Under the pieces are notes generated by a model, which was given only the letters and a program-made list of their open reading frames with translations, ran no database searches and was not told the DNA's origin. This document shows, in pieces, positions 34,228 through 46,095 of a stretch of DNA of 64,000 nt. Source of the stretch: Cristatella mucedo (taxonomy: Eukaryota; Bryozoa; Phylactolaemata; Cristatellidae); NCBI GenBank assembly GCA_009760855.2, contig WPIO01000106.1, forward strand, positions 1,259,001 to 1,323,000, in the 5' to 3' direction. The number at the start of each line of letters is the position of its first letter. The stretch's first letter is position 1. A program made the translations under genes and the position numbers.

Positions 34228-35110
34228 ATGGCCGCCTCGCTGGTGGCCGACGCTCGCTTCAGGATGCTCGGCGTCCCGAGCCGCGTGTCGATCCGCGAGT
34301 TCGCCGAGTCGCGCGGTCTCCGGTTCGCCGCCGGCAAGGGCTTCTACGAGCTCACCAAGGCCCGAGCTGATACAGGCGTACAAGGAGGTGGTCGCCGTGC
34401 GCCGCTCTGACGGCTCCAAGGTGTCGGGCGCCGCGGTGCGCACCCTGCTCGGCATCCCGGCGAGCGCCGCCAAGTTCCGGCTCGACGCGGGCAAGCTGAG
34501 CGACTTCAAGATATTCGTGCAGAGCACGTCGTACAACCGCGTGCTCATGCCCGGCACCGACTTCCTGTACGAGGTGGACGCCTCCGCCGCCGTCGAGTCG
34601 GCGACCGCGACGGCGGCGGCGTCGGCCGAGCGGCCGCCGGCGCCTCCGTCGGGCGCGGGCATGCCGCTCGAGATCGCCTTCTCGTTCGACACGACCGGCT
34701 CGATGAGCAGCATCCTGCCGCACGTGCGCGAGCGCCTGCAGGAGCTCATACAGCGCCTGCAGCGCGACATTCCGGGCCTGCGCGTGGCTGTGTTCGCGCA
34801 CGGCGACTACTGCGACGCGCCGAGCAGCTACGTCACCAAGCACGTCGACTTCACGACGGACGTCGACGGGCTGTGCGAGTTCGTGCGCGGCGTGTCGCCA
34901 ACGGGCGGCGGCGACACGCCCGAGTGCTACGAGCTGGTGCTGAAGGAGGCTCGCGAGAAGCTCTCGTGGACGCCGGGCACGCAGCGCGCCCTGGTCATGA
35001 TCGGCGACGCGCCGCCGCATGAGTTCGCCAACTACTCGAGGGACAGCGTGCTCAAGAAGTACGCGCCGATCTCGTGGCGCGACGAAGTGGACAAGATCGC
35101 CCGAGAGCTG
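34228..35110 (+). CDS. Upstream vWA paralog, exon 1 (with frameshift)
   Basis: The start ATG is chosen because AASLV...RF and RVSIREF align with the intact paralog. Frame 34228-34359 continues after the surplus base at 34361-35110. The donor aligned with the paralog is CTGGTCCGT, weaker than the paralog's GTGAGC. A stronger GTAAGA at 35131 would not keep phase with exon 2. Confidence 0.7.
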
Positions 35111-37803
35111 GTCCGTACTCGCGCGCGCGCGCGTAAGAGAGCTGAGCGCGGCGAGCAAGACTAGAGCGCTGCCGTCGCCGCTGCTTCCGTCGCCCCCGCG
35201 GAGTCGCACCGTCACTATCTTTTCACCGGAGCTCCGGGCAGGTCGAGCGCACCGCTTGCTTTTCTGCAGGGCTGCCGCATCTACTCGGTCCAGTGCGGGA
35301 GAAGCTTTCAGGGCGCGACCACGGCCTTCTGGAAGCACATGGCGCACCACACGCACGGCTATCACCTGAGTATGGACAACTTTTCGAACGTTTTCGACTT
35401 CATCATGGCAATCTGCTACAGGGAGCAAGGCGAGGAACAGCTGCAGGTAATCCGGTGATGCGGTAATCCGGTAATGCGGTTATCCGTAGCGGTGCCGCAG
35501 CATTCGGCATCGTTTTCTCGCACCGGACTCGATGTGCTCGACGGGGAAGTCGTCGCGAAGTCAAAGCCTCAGAGAATAGAGGTCAATGCAGAGGTCAGAG
35601 GCTGACGCAGAGGTCAAAGCCGAAGTGCTCGATGGCGAAGTCGTCGAGCAGAGCCAATCGTATGACTTGATCCAGCTAAGCTGTCACAGACGCAAAAAGA
35701 CTGAGTGGTTTTCACTTTTCTCCACTTGAACTCTATCGCAGCCTAACCGAGACTGGAATTTGAGAGATCAATGCAGCGGTCAGAGGCCAATGCAGAGGTC
35801 AGATGTTAGTGCAAAAGCTAGAGCCGCAGTTTTAGCCTCGTCTGCGCCTATGTCACGCATGTCCGTCGGCAGCTCCGCAAAGCGAGCGTGGGTAAGGTGC
35901 GTCCTACCGTAGCTTGAGCATAGCCGACCCGGCCGCCGCCAGCCAAGAGCATCTGAGAGGTTGACCTCGAAATGCGGCGAGTGAGGCGGACAGTGGAAAA
36001 CAGCCATCCGGAGGGATCGCCGCGAGAGAAGAGACGAGCTGAAATGCGCCTGACGTTTCCGACCCTTGGGGAATGGATGACGATCCGAGCTATAGAGAGC
36101 CCTTTTATTAGCTGGACGCACTGTCACGTGCGACGACGCCAGAATACGCGAGTCGTCTCGTAGTGTCACACTCAGTCGGCACCAGCTAATAGTGCCGTGG
36201 GTCTCCTCACTTCAGACGCCGAAGGAGCTACGCTGGCAGGCAAGCACTACCTGTGTACGGATGTAATACGAGTTCTATTCACGGTCGCAGCCGGCGGGCG
36301 ACCGGATCGCTCGATGGCGGACGAAAAACGTACGCCGGGGGCCGAAGCGAGGACTCGTGATCTCCGAGCCTCTCGCTGAGGTAGCGTAGCCCAGCAGTCA
36401 GCTACATCCTTTCCCGCGGCCGCCACCGCCAAGGCATCGTCGCTGCCGACAAACGGCACCGTCACGTAGCCGACGATCGCTCCGATGCCTTTGCCGATGA
36501 CCAGGTCCGGCTTGAGAACCGAAGCCCTGGCGAGCGGGAAGACACGACCTGCCGAGAGGCGGGAGCACACGGTGGCCGGGAGAGCTCCGATCGGGCGGCC
36601 CAGAACCAGGTTGTGGCGGTCCGTGATTGCATGCTGCATCGGCCCGACGGTGGCTCAGCACGTGGCAAATGGTCTGTGCCTGCATACGAATTTATGCATA
36701 TATATGAATATAATATATATATATATAATCGGTGATAAATAAATAGGAATGTAAATATATATAAATATATATATATACATATTTACACACGCATAAATAT
36801 ATATATTTATATTTATATTTATATTTATATTCCTATGGCACTTTGGAGATCAGCAGGGGAAATAACACACGCCTACCTACCGTGCGTCGTAATCTGAGAA
36901 TCAGGATCGTGCTTGACTGCAATAAATGTAATATGAATAATAACAATTTGTTTCGCTATAATCATTCATACGTACATCACCATCAGAGAACTGACGTACT
37001 TTCTAGGCACTTTGCATACTCCTCGTAGGGAAGCGTGTTCGTAATGTTAGTGATAACACGTACAATGCTGCATCGCTCGAGCGTGCGGTCGCTTCGCGTT
37101 GCAGGCGTACAGAAAAGAAGTCGAAGAAAGGTCGAAGGCGAGCGGAGGCATTAACGCCGACTTGCATAGTCTTTTCGAATCGCTCGCGTCCGGAAGCGGC
37201 GCAGGGTCGTCCGCGCCGCTCGGCGGCTTTTCATCGGCGCGAAAACGAAAGTCGTCATCGGCGCCGGCGAGCGCTAAGAAAGGGGCGGCCAAGAGAGCCA
37301 AGATGGCAGGCGAGAGCAAATCAGCAGCGGCCAAGAGCGGAGCAAAGCGCGGCGGCGGCGGAGGCGCTGCGGCGGCTAAGGGGCGCACGTCGGTGGCGAA
37401 GAAAGGAGGAGCGGCCGAGACGAAAAAGATGAAGAAATCCGTCGGCAAAACTCCCGCGGCGGCGGCGGCGGCGGCCGCGGCCGAGAAAAAGAAAGAGGCG
37501 ACGGCGAAAAAGAAAGCGTCCGCGAGCGCTAAGAAAGGGGCAGCAGCCGGAGCGGCGGCGCCGGCGGCGGCGGCGACGACGAAGAAGAAGAAGATGGCGG
37601 AGGCGAAAAAGAAAGTCGTCGCTGTAGGCAAAGCGAAAAAGGCGGCGGTGGCGGTGGCGTCGAGTAAGACGCCAAGCAAGGCGCCGAAGGCGAAATCTAC
37701 AAAGACCGCCGCCGCTCCTGCGGCTGCTACGGCAAAGCGCAAATCTAGCAGCGCCGCCGCCGCCGCCGCTGACTCCAAGAAGACGAAGAAGGCGAAGAAG
37801 TAG
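34228..37803 (+). CDS. vWA-domain protein with Lys/Ala-rich tail, upstream paralog (frameshifted)
   Basis: Three exons (34228-35110, 35270-35446, 37105-37803) would encode about 585 residues if one surplus base is ignored. An N-terminal region (RVSIREF, GKGFYELTK, FVQSTSYNRVL) precedes a von Willebrand A domain with all MIDAS parts: DTTGSM, the Thr in PTGGGD and the Asp in MIGDAPPH. The domain runs across the exon 1/2 border to HGYHLSMDNF and IMAICYREQG. The last exon begins AYRKEVEERSKASGG and continues as a basic tail of Lys and Ala with a KRKS nuclear-signal-like motif, ending KKTKKAKK. Compared with the paralog at 46096 there is one extra G at 34359-34360. It shifts the frame after LTK and leads to a stop at 34408-34410. 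The gene is therefore either a recent pseudogene or affected by a sequence error. VWA proteins of this general pattern occur in many invertebrates as uncharacterised proteins; the function is unknown, and a chromatin role is only my guess from the tail. Confidence 0.75.
35270..35446 (+). CDS. Upstream vWA paralog, exon 2
   Basis: Acceptor TTTTCTGCAG, donor GTAATC. The 59 codons run from GCRIYSVQC to CYREQGEEQLQ and hold the end of the vWA fold. This exon differs from its counterpart much more than exon 1 does, including two extra codons. Confidence 0.85.
36247..36639 (-). other. Open reading frame on the opposite strand inside the vWA intron, unidentified
   Basis: A 130-codon frame starts MQHAITDRHNLVLGRPIG and contains VIGKGIGAIVGYVTVPFVG. 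The composition looks more protein-like than the GC-rich shadows nearby, with alternating hydrophobic strands and a Gly-rich turn. I do not recognise a family. It may be an exon of a minus-strand gene or chance. Confidence 0.25.
36700..36838. repeat. TA-rich repeat with inverted ends
   Basis: Runs of TATATA and TATTTA. ATAGGAATGTAAATATATA on the left pairs with the complement of TTTATATTTATATTCCTAT on the right, so the block can fold back on itself. Confidence 0.75.
36930..37035 (-). mobile_element. Decayed LINE/SINE 3'-end hairpin copy
   Basis: Plus-strand view: CATCAGAGAACTGACGTACTTTCTAGGCACTTTGCATACTCC. It retains the inner motif and one outer stem half. It lies 70 bp before exon 3 of the upstream vWA gene. 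Confidence 0.5.
37105..37803 (+). CDS. Upstream vWA paralog, exon 3 (Lys/Ala-rich tail)
   Basis: Acceptor GCGTTGCAG. It begins AYRKEVEERSKASGGI and DLHSLFESLASGSG, a short helical linker, then about 190 residues dominated by Lys and Ala with blocks such as KKKMAEAKKK. The composition resembles the C-terminal tail of histone H1. The stop is TAG at 37801. No clear AATAAA follows nearby. Confidence 0.85.
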   Translation, partial: AYRKEVEERSKASGGINADLHSLFESLASGSGAGSSAPLGGFSSARKRKSSSAPASAKKGAAKRAKMAGESKSAAAKSGAKRGGGGGAAAAKGRTSVAKKGGAAETKKMKKSVGKTPAAAAAAAAAEKKKEATAKKKASASAKKGAAAGAAAPAAAATTKKKKMAEAKKKVVAVGKAKKAAVAVASSKTPSKAPKAKSTKTAAAPAAATAKRKSSSAAAAAADSKKTKKAKK

Positions 37804-38124
37804 ACTAGCTGCTGCGTGGGCGCCACGACTTCGGTCAGAGTCAGAAGTTGGTCGCGTGTGTACTAGGCCCTAGTGATGTAGACGGTAGGAATTGCCAAAT
37901 AGCACAGCCCCAGCAGCGATGCAGATGTCAGGAACTGCTAATGTAGCACATCCTTATCAGTGAAAAGCCGGCGGCGATTCACATCCGTGTTTTTGTTTTT
38001 TGCCGCGGAAGCTTCGCAGCATTAGATTAGCACCGTTGCGCATGAGCGTCGCGCATGTGCGCAACGTCGCGCATGGCGATCAGTCGCTGGCCAAGTCGCG
38101 CCACGCTCAGGCACTGCACGGAGA

Positions 38125-38205
38125 AAGAAATATTAATAATATTATTGATAATGACTTTTTCATGGAACCCTAAGAGAATCGAGTCTACAATCTTAGGCAC
38201 TTTGG
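38125..38205 (-). mobile_element. Decayed LINE/SINE 3'-end hairpin copy
   Basis: Plus-strand view: ATTAATAATATTATTGATAA, ACCCTAAGAGAATCGAGTCT, CTTAGGCACTTTGGGTGCC. The stem is partly lost. Confidence 0.55.
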
Positions 38206-38340
38206 GTGCCGCGAACGATCTCACAAGTGTCGCATTGGAGCGAGAACGTAAAACAAGTGCGTGCACTGAGTCGCGAGCCGCGAGCCGCCACCTTCCTTCC
38301 TAGAAGCCGAGTACTTCCTGGACGGCCTTTCGGCCGCCGC

Positions 38341-38445
38341 ATGGCCAGCGATAGCGACGATAGAGGCTACAGGCTCTCCTTCCGCGTCACCGAAGACATT
38401 CAAGTGTTCCGCACGCGTCGCGCATGCGCAGTCTCGTCGCGATAG
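38341..38445 (+). other. Short open frame with NRF1-like site, possible first exon
   Basis: ATG in a good context (CCGCATGG) opens a 34-codon frame starting MASDSDDRGYRLSFRVTEDI. The palindrome GCGCATGCGC, the NRF1 type of promoter site, lies within its end. No family is recognised and no downstream exon was found. Confidence 0.25.
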
Positions 38446-38977
38446 AGGCGCGCTCGACGTGCAGATAAAGCAGACGCGCGTTCTAGTCGCTTCGTCTAAG
38501 CCCGGTTATCATGCTGAAAATTCTGTTAACTACTGTCGCGCTGACGATCTTTAACAATTGAAACGGATTGCTTCTGCAAGCAAGCACAGGTGATGGGTGT
38601 GCTGCGCTGTGCTTGAGCATGAATCTTATGCTTGTGTGCGTATTGTTATGAACGGGCTGCGGCGACTGCTGTATTACACTCCTTTGCTGCCGCAAATGCA
38701 TCGCACGTAGAAGGTTCTAGTGAGCTTGAAGGCGCATGACTATTGGCGGCCGAGCTGGCTGCTCGAAGTGCGGCGAAAGCGAGGCTTAAATGCTGCAGCC
38801 GCCGACGACGCCGACGGAATGACGGCGCGTCAGCTATCGAGAGCACCGATAACTTTATGTGACAATTGAAATACTAATACTTATGTAAAGATTCCAGGGG
38901 CGAAGACTGGCGGTCAATAGCCCGCCGCCCTCCCACCATGGACCAGCTGTATCTACTTATGTGACTATAAATAAATA

Positions 38978-38978
38978 A

Positions 38979-39062
<84 letters not shown>
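38978..39062. repeat. TA/TG compound microsatellite
   Basis: About 9 TA units followed by about 30 GT units. Confidence 0.95.
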
Positions 39063-39164
39063 ATAGCCTCGTGAGGCGAATTTCTCCCGAGGGGCTGGAG
39101 CAGTGCCTTGCCCGCAACCCGAAGATCTTGACCAGTGCCCAAACCTGAAAATCTTGGCTTCGCC

Positions 39165-39220
39165 CCTGATAGCGCCCTCAGATAACTGAATCTCTTTCTA
39201 GCAACTTTACGTGCGTAGAT
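39165..39220 (-). mobile_element. LINE/SINE 3'-end hairpin copy
   Basis: Plus-strand view: ATAGCGCCCTCAGATAACTG, AATCTCTTTCTAGCAACTTT. It has no ATT tail. Confidence 0.65.
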
Positions 39221-39519
39221 AGTTCGTCGTCGTAGCTGCGTAGTAGTCATGTTTAATGGCCGCCGAGGCACATAACCAGCCGTAGTGCACTACTCACTAG
39301 TTCGAACCCCTCAAAGTCCAAGCAACTGCTTCGAAGCCTAAAGTACACACCGAGTCACAATCGCGACAAAGATATCCACGTCGCATGGTCTACTCCATAG
39401 CTTATGAAAAGTACAGATCCTAATGCTTACATTACTTTACATTACATTGACATTACTTACATTACTCCTTATGCTTACAATGCCGGTACCTCTAATAATC
39501 TGAGGCAGCACTGACACAG

Positions 39520-40200
39520 TCCAACTGACTCAGCGGTGCACGCGTTTCAGTGAGAACGCCCAGCGCTCACGACCGCACGTAGTGCGGGCGATGGCGGACG
39601 CTATACCTTGGTGAGGCCAGCGGCGCGTGCTAGTTCGCGGGCGTCTCGGAGCGGGACTCCGCACTGCGCGGCACCCGCGAACTCGTGCCGCTCGTGCGCA
39701 CGCGCCCTTTGGACGCTGTAATGCCGAGCTGCGCCTAGGCTGCGGCGGTCTTCGCTGGCGATACGGGATGCAGCTATCGCTCCGGCAGCGGGTTCTGTCG
39801 CTCCGAGGCCCCAAAAACCGCCCGAGAGCGGCGCCGCTTCAGCCCCGCGTTGTTCATCGACGATTCTATGCTGCTAGCCTGCTCGGCCATTCACTTTGCA
39901 CAGCTTACATTGGTCGATGCCAGTATGGGGGGGGGGAGGGAGCGCCCGCGAGTGGTCCCGCGACCGCGTCCTTGGCAACCCGCATATGGCCCCAGCGTGA
40001 AAGCGTGGCCTCACGCCGCGCATGCGCGAAAAAAGCGGCCGACTCAAAACGCGGACCGACCGGTCGGAGGCCGTCTGCTGCTGCTGCCGCGGGCCGAATG
40101 AAATGAACGGCGCCGCCTCGAGCGGGAAACGATCGCACAGCCTCTTCTTCGGCCTTCTTCTTCGCCGGCTTCCGGTCTAGAGTATAGCCGCTTGAGCTTT
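39520..40200. other. GC-rich segment with promoter-like motifs, no gene called
   Basis: Open frames on both strands (159 codons from 39627 plus; 77 codons ending at 40138 minus) reflect base composition and are not recognisable. An NRF1-like GCGCATGCGCG lies near 40018 and an ETS-like GCTTCCGGT near 40167. Confidence 0.35.
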
Positions 40201-40224
40201 AGGGACTACTCTTCTCTTCCCACG

Positions 40225-40370
40225 AAGTGCGATATGTTAGCCAATCTTACAGCCTCGTTTGCATAGCGGCAGAAGAGCCTTAACGGCCGCTACTATAACT
40301 TGCAGTTGGCAATAAAGAATCGCCCTGCTGCAAGACGGATGCCGAGTTTGGGCTTTTAATTACTGCGCGA
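40225..40370 (-). mobile_element. tRNA-derived SINE (family 2), partial copy
   Basis: Plus-strand view: CAGCCTCGTTTGCATAGCGG CAGAAGAGCCTTAACGGCCG then TTGCAGTTGGCAATAAAGAA. It matches 47250-47410 and 56190-56360, but the tRNA-like head is mostly lost. Confidence 0.7.
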
Positions 40371-40547
40371 CGAGCTCCCGCCGAATCGCCGCATGCCTGA
40401 AGTGAAAGTGAACGAGCTCGAGTATTTATGGCCGCGCGAAGTTTGGTCGCGCGCTCACTCTATCAGCTTTCCGTTTCACCAAGTCAGCGAAATTCGACAC
40501 AGAAGTGAAGGAAGCGCAAGCCGTCAAGTTCAGGGACGCAGACAGCA

Positions 40548-41711
<1,164 letters not shown>

Positions 41712-42054
41712 GAAATTTGTAGTTCAGAGACCTCGAGCTGCTGCTGGGATGCCGTAGCTTCGGAAAACTCACTTTGAGATCGCGGTACTGTGAAGTTCTA
41801 GCGTGTCGCTGTTACACCTTAACTACGAGCATGTACGTTGCATCTGCGTATCCGAATTAGAAAATAGTATCCCCTTCCCCCTTTTTGGCACATGCCATTG
41901 CTCTACTGCAATTCACCCAGTGTAAATGTATCACGAATGACTTGCAGTAGACTTATGGTCCAACCAAGTAACTGACAAACCAACTACCATATAAAGCTCA
42001 TCATTATAAGGGCAGGTCATCTTTCCTGCTGTTGACGAGTGGTGCAAGAAGAAA

Positions 42055-42145
42055 TTATTAAAATAATATATGCATTCGTACGACGCTCTCAGAGAACTTA
42101 GTCTCTCTCTCGGCACATTAAATTTGCTGAAAAAGAAGCAGGATC
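42055..42145 (-). mobile_element. LINE/SINE 3'-end hairpin copy
   Basis: Plus-strand view: GACGCTCTCAGAGAACTTAG, TCTCTCTCTCGGCACATTAA, ATTTGCTGAAAAAGA. The inner stem is intact, the outer one decayed. Confidence 0.7.
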
Positions 42146-42384
42146 GAATGGTTAATAGTGACATGCTCAATACCAACAAGCATAACGTGGTTATAGGTGA
42201 CATGCATAGGGTCAGCACTCATACATGGTTAGTAGTAGCATCCACAGTGTCAGCACGCTCAAGCTCACACAGAATGAATCACATGAAACCTTCCTAATGC
42301 AGTGATAAATAGATGCATTTCAGCATCTATTAAATGCCATTAAGTCAAGGGATGCCCTACCGCCAGATGGTAGTGAGTTATGTA

Positions 42385-43340
42385 TAAGTCATTTGTATAG
42401 CATCCCAAGAGAACTTAATTTCTATTCAGGCGCTTCACATATGCCGCGAGGCTTCCAGGCGTTGGGAACACACGAACTAAAGGCAGTGTCTCCAAAGAAT
42501 TTGAGTTTGGTACGATTTATAGATAAACCATCCGATTCAGAAAAGCGGGTGGTGCGATGCTTAGCCTGGTGGGAGAGTAGATTTGATAGGTAGGCTTGAG
42601 CCTAAGAATGAAGTGGCCTAAAAGTGAGCAACAGAACCTTGAAGTCGATGCGTTGCTTGACTGGGAGCCACTGCAGGTCGGCAAGAAGTGGTTTGCTATG
42701 GCAATGGCGACGCTCATGACAGACAAGTCTAGCTGCAGAAGTTTGCACTAGCTGTCAGAACCTGATTGCACAGCCCGGAAGACCAGCAAGCCATGAGTTT
42801 TGAAAGCCGAGACGAAATGTCAAAAATGCATGTACAAATTTAGATGTGAAATCCCTGTCTAAGCAAACCCGAATTTAAGCAATGCTATGTTGTTGAAAGT
42901 CGGCTGACTCGATCGTGGAGCTAACGTGGTCGTCCAATAAAAGATTCTTTCGGAACAGGGCGTTTAGATTTCGTCCAGATTCGACAGGAGGTATGCTGGC
43001 AGAGCCAATTTTTCGGGTTAGCCTTTCCCATCTCTGAAGCACCTTTGTTTTTCCGATGAACTAGTAAGTTGGTTTTATAATCATTCAATCTGAGAAAGTT
43101 TGCAGCCATCCATGCTCGGTTGTCATCTATGCATTCAGCAAGGGAGTTGAGAAAATTCGTCGTACGGGAGGGCTGGTAGGGATCAAAGCAAAGCTAGAGC
43201 AGAGTGTCATCTGCATAGACGTGAAATCCTACGTCATACCTGGCAATGACATCGGCAAGAGGGAGAGTATAAACCGTGAAAAGAACCGGACCAAGCACAG
43301 AGCCCTGAGAGTCAACTTCAGTCGCGAGAGTTCAGGGAGT
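42385..43340 (-). mobile_element. CR1/L2-like LINE, 3' half of ORF2 joined to the hairpin tail
   Basis: Reading on the minus strand from 43330: [20 protein letters not shown], then [10 protein letters not shown] (the YADD catalytic box of reverse transcriptase), WMAANFLRLNDYKTNLLV (about 43080-43035), then from 42765 AARLVCHERR, LLADLQWLPVKQRIDFKVLL and, near 42600, SPTRLSIAPPAFLNR. These are the successive C-terminal RT motifs of CR1/L2-type LINEs. It continues to CATATGTGAAGCGCCTGAAT AGAAATTAAGTTCTCTTGGG at 42450-42400, the same hairpin found at SINE ends. Frameshifts and stops show decay. Confidence 0.85.
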
Positions 43341-43344
43341 ACTG

Positions 43345-45000
43345 CTTAATCAGGCTCGCACCCTTGACTCCCAGCCAGGAGCGTTCCCTATCGAGATCGG
43401 GCTCGCCAGCCGACTGATAAAGCGACGCACAGGAGAGATTGCGACACCGACAGGCTAAAGCGCCCCAACCGGCATCCGTTCGCGGCGTCGTAGTTATCTC
43501 ACCCTGGCGAGATTGATGACCGCGAACCGCACGATGTAGTAGTAGTAACTCTACGCAAACAAGTCTCGCTTTCCCTCCGTCGCGGACTTTGGCGTCGCAA
43601 CGCTCTCGATAGATAAAGCGTCCGACTAGCGAGCCTCGCTATCGTCCTACCGCCAGAGGGCGTTGTCGATGTTGCCCGGGCAGGCCCGTCTCTGTCTGGC
43701 CACGTCTAGCGGGCGCGACGCCCTATAAAGCCCGTCGACGCGCGACGCACGGCCGTTGGTTCCGTCCGCCGGCGAGCTGAGCCCCGTGAGTTTCGGCGCA
43801 CGCGTCCGCTAAGTCGCGTCTCGGCCGCCGTCGGCGTCCGCCACTGGACGGCGGAGTACCGCCGCGGCTGTAACGCTGGCCGGTTGCCGCCCCCGAGCCA
43901 ACGGCCTCTCCCCGCAGGGTCCACTGGGCAGGCCCACGCTCGATCGGGCACGGCGCTGGTCGCTGAGCGGTCGGTCGTTGGCGGCGGCAGTCTGAGCTTA
44001 GAAGGTAGCGGATGGCACTCAACCGCAGGCCCAGCGACACTCAGCCCGGGGCGATTAGACTGGCCCACCCACCAGTCCGCCGCTCGGCGAGCTAACTGGG
44101 TCATGAGAGCCTTCCTTCCGCCTTGCGCTCCCGCTGAGGGCGTGGCTTTACGGTACGGTCTCGAGAGCCGCCGTTGCGCCGCCGCCGCGAGCGAGCGAGT
44201 CACTGGCCGAATGTCTCTCGCTGCTGTCCGTTAGCGTCCGCTGACCGGATGGAGCCGGTCACCTCATCCGCTCGATCGGCACGTCGGGACAGCGCCGCCT
44301 TGCGATTGCGGCAGCAGCTCGTTGGGCGCGGCCGAGTTTGTCATTCCGGCAGCCGTGCGCGCGCGGCCGGCGTCATCCGGCAGCTGGGCGGCTGGGCGTC
44401 TGGCGCCAGCGCACGGAGATAGCTTCCGTCGCGCGGCCGGCGCCGCACTGCCGCTATCGCACGCTCCGCCGTCGTTCCGGGCGCCTCGCGATAGAGAGAT
44501 TGCCTCGCTCCGCTCGGCGTTCGTCGCTGGCAGCTCAGCTGGCCGGGGGCGAACCCTTCAGCCACCGGAAGCCGGTTTCTAGACAAGTTCTGATGACGTA
44601 GACCCGTAGTAGCGGCCGTGAGCGTCGCCGGCAAGATGAGAATGTCGCGGCTTGTTAGTTAGTCGCAGCCCCGACGCAGTTTCGGCCGCTGGCCCCAACC
44701 GGCACCGAGCGGACCTGATGCGGTGGTACCGCGCCACCCAGCAAGTGAAAGTGTACGGCAAGGCCGACACTCCTCTGGGGGGGGGGCGGCGTCTAATAGA
44801 CGCGAAGTTGTGGTTATCTCCCTTGGCAAACGCTGACTGCGGAAGTCTGAGCCGAGGTGGCCCTCGTGAATATGCAGTCAATTAATTCGATCACTGAAGT
44901 AGCTCGAAGGTTGCAGCGCGAATATCCGGTGTAATGGATGGCTAAATGACGAATCCCAGAGTTACCGAGAGCGAACTTTTTCTGGTTCGTAGTTTGTCCG
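43345..45000. other. GC-rich segment, possible promoter, no gene called
   Basis: CpG-rich sequence. A TATA-like CCTATAAAGCCC lies at about 43721 and a CTCF-like CCGCCAGAGGGCG at about 43651. Frames of up to 165 codons on the minus strand are not recognisable. It may be regulatory DNA for the downstream vWA gene, 2.3 kb away, or for an unseen gene. Confidence 0.35.
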
Positions 45001-45214
45001 ACGCCAAGCGCTAAATTCTCCTGTCAATTGGCGAGTTTTCGCTGGGGCTCTACAGCAAAGACTCAGTTTCGTTCCACATTCGTGCCCTCCATACAAACCT
45101 CTCCAGTTGTCTCCCCATTTCTCCCTTCTACGTGTCATCCGTCTCCTTCACTTCACACCCCCTTATATGGGCTCTCTATCACTCCTCCCACCGCCTTCTT
45201 CCTGCTTGTCTGTA

Positions 45215-45348
<134 letters not shown>

Positions 45349-46095
45349 ATAACTTTCCCCCTCTCTCATTTCTCTTTTTCTCTCTCAATCATTTCTTTCT
45401 TCCTGCCTCCATCAAACCCATTCTCTCTAGCCTGCGAGGAGTTGGCCAGAGGTTATAATCCGCTTCGCTAACCTCGATACCTACTTGGCTACGGCGCCAC
45501 GTCCCAGACAGAGCGGCCGCACGGAAGCAGCAGTTGCTGCAGATGCCTCGCTCCGGTCTGCCTCACACTCACCGGATCGGCAGTCGCATTTGCTTGGCGC
45601 CAGTATGGAGTAGCTGCCTGCTGTCTATCTGCGTGCCAACCGCACTAACGCGTCTCCTTTTTCTCATTCACTTCGTGGCTTCGCATCGAGCAGACGCTTT
45701 GCTTGCTTTACTGCGCACGTCGAGCGCCTAAAGAAAAAGATTTAATTTATTTAATTAATTTATTAAATTTAGTTCTCCGACGGCGGCGCCATGCGAACGT
45801 ATTATTATTGTTATTTTATAATTACTACTAAATCGCCGGTCTAGCTGCCGTCGCACGCCTTTTGCAGCGCTTCGCCAAAAAAAAAGAGCTCGGCATTGAA
45901 AGCAAAACCCACCGGCTCCTGCACGCGCTCCTACACTTCATATCGCGCGCTCGCTCGACTACGGCTGAATCGTGCTCCGCGTCGCATCATTCGTGCGCGT
46001 CGTCATCTGCTTGCAGCTGCCACGTCGAGCGTCATCCGATCTAAGCGTCTCCCTCTCTCTCTCTGAAACTCGTCGATCTCGCCTCGTCTCGCAGC

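Noticed and set aside
34352-35428. 358-codon minus-strand frame, and a similar 400-codon one at 46003-47205
   Set aside because: Both lie antisense to the conserved vWA coding sequence and arise from its GC-rich third positions.
43706-44203. 165-codon minus-strand frame in the GC-rich segment
   Set aside because: No recognisable family, Arg/Pro-rich as expected from base composition, with overlapping open frames on the other strand.
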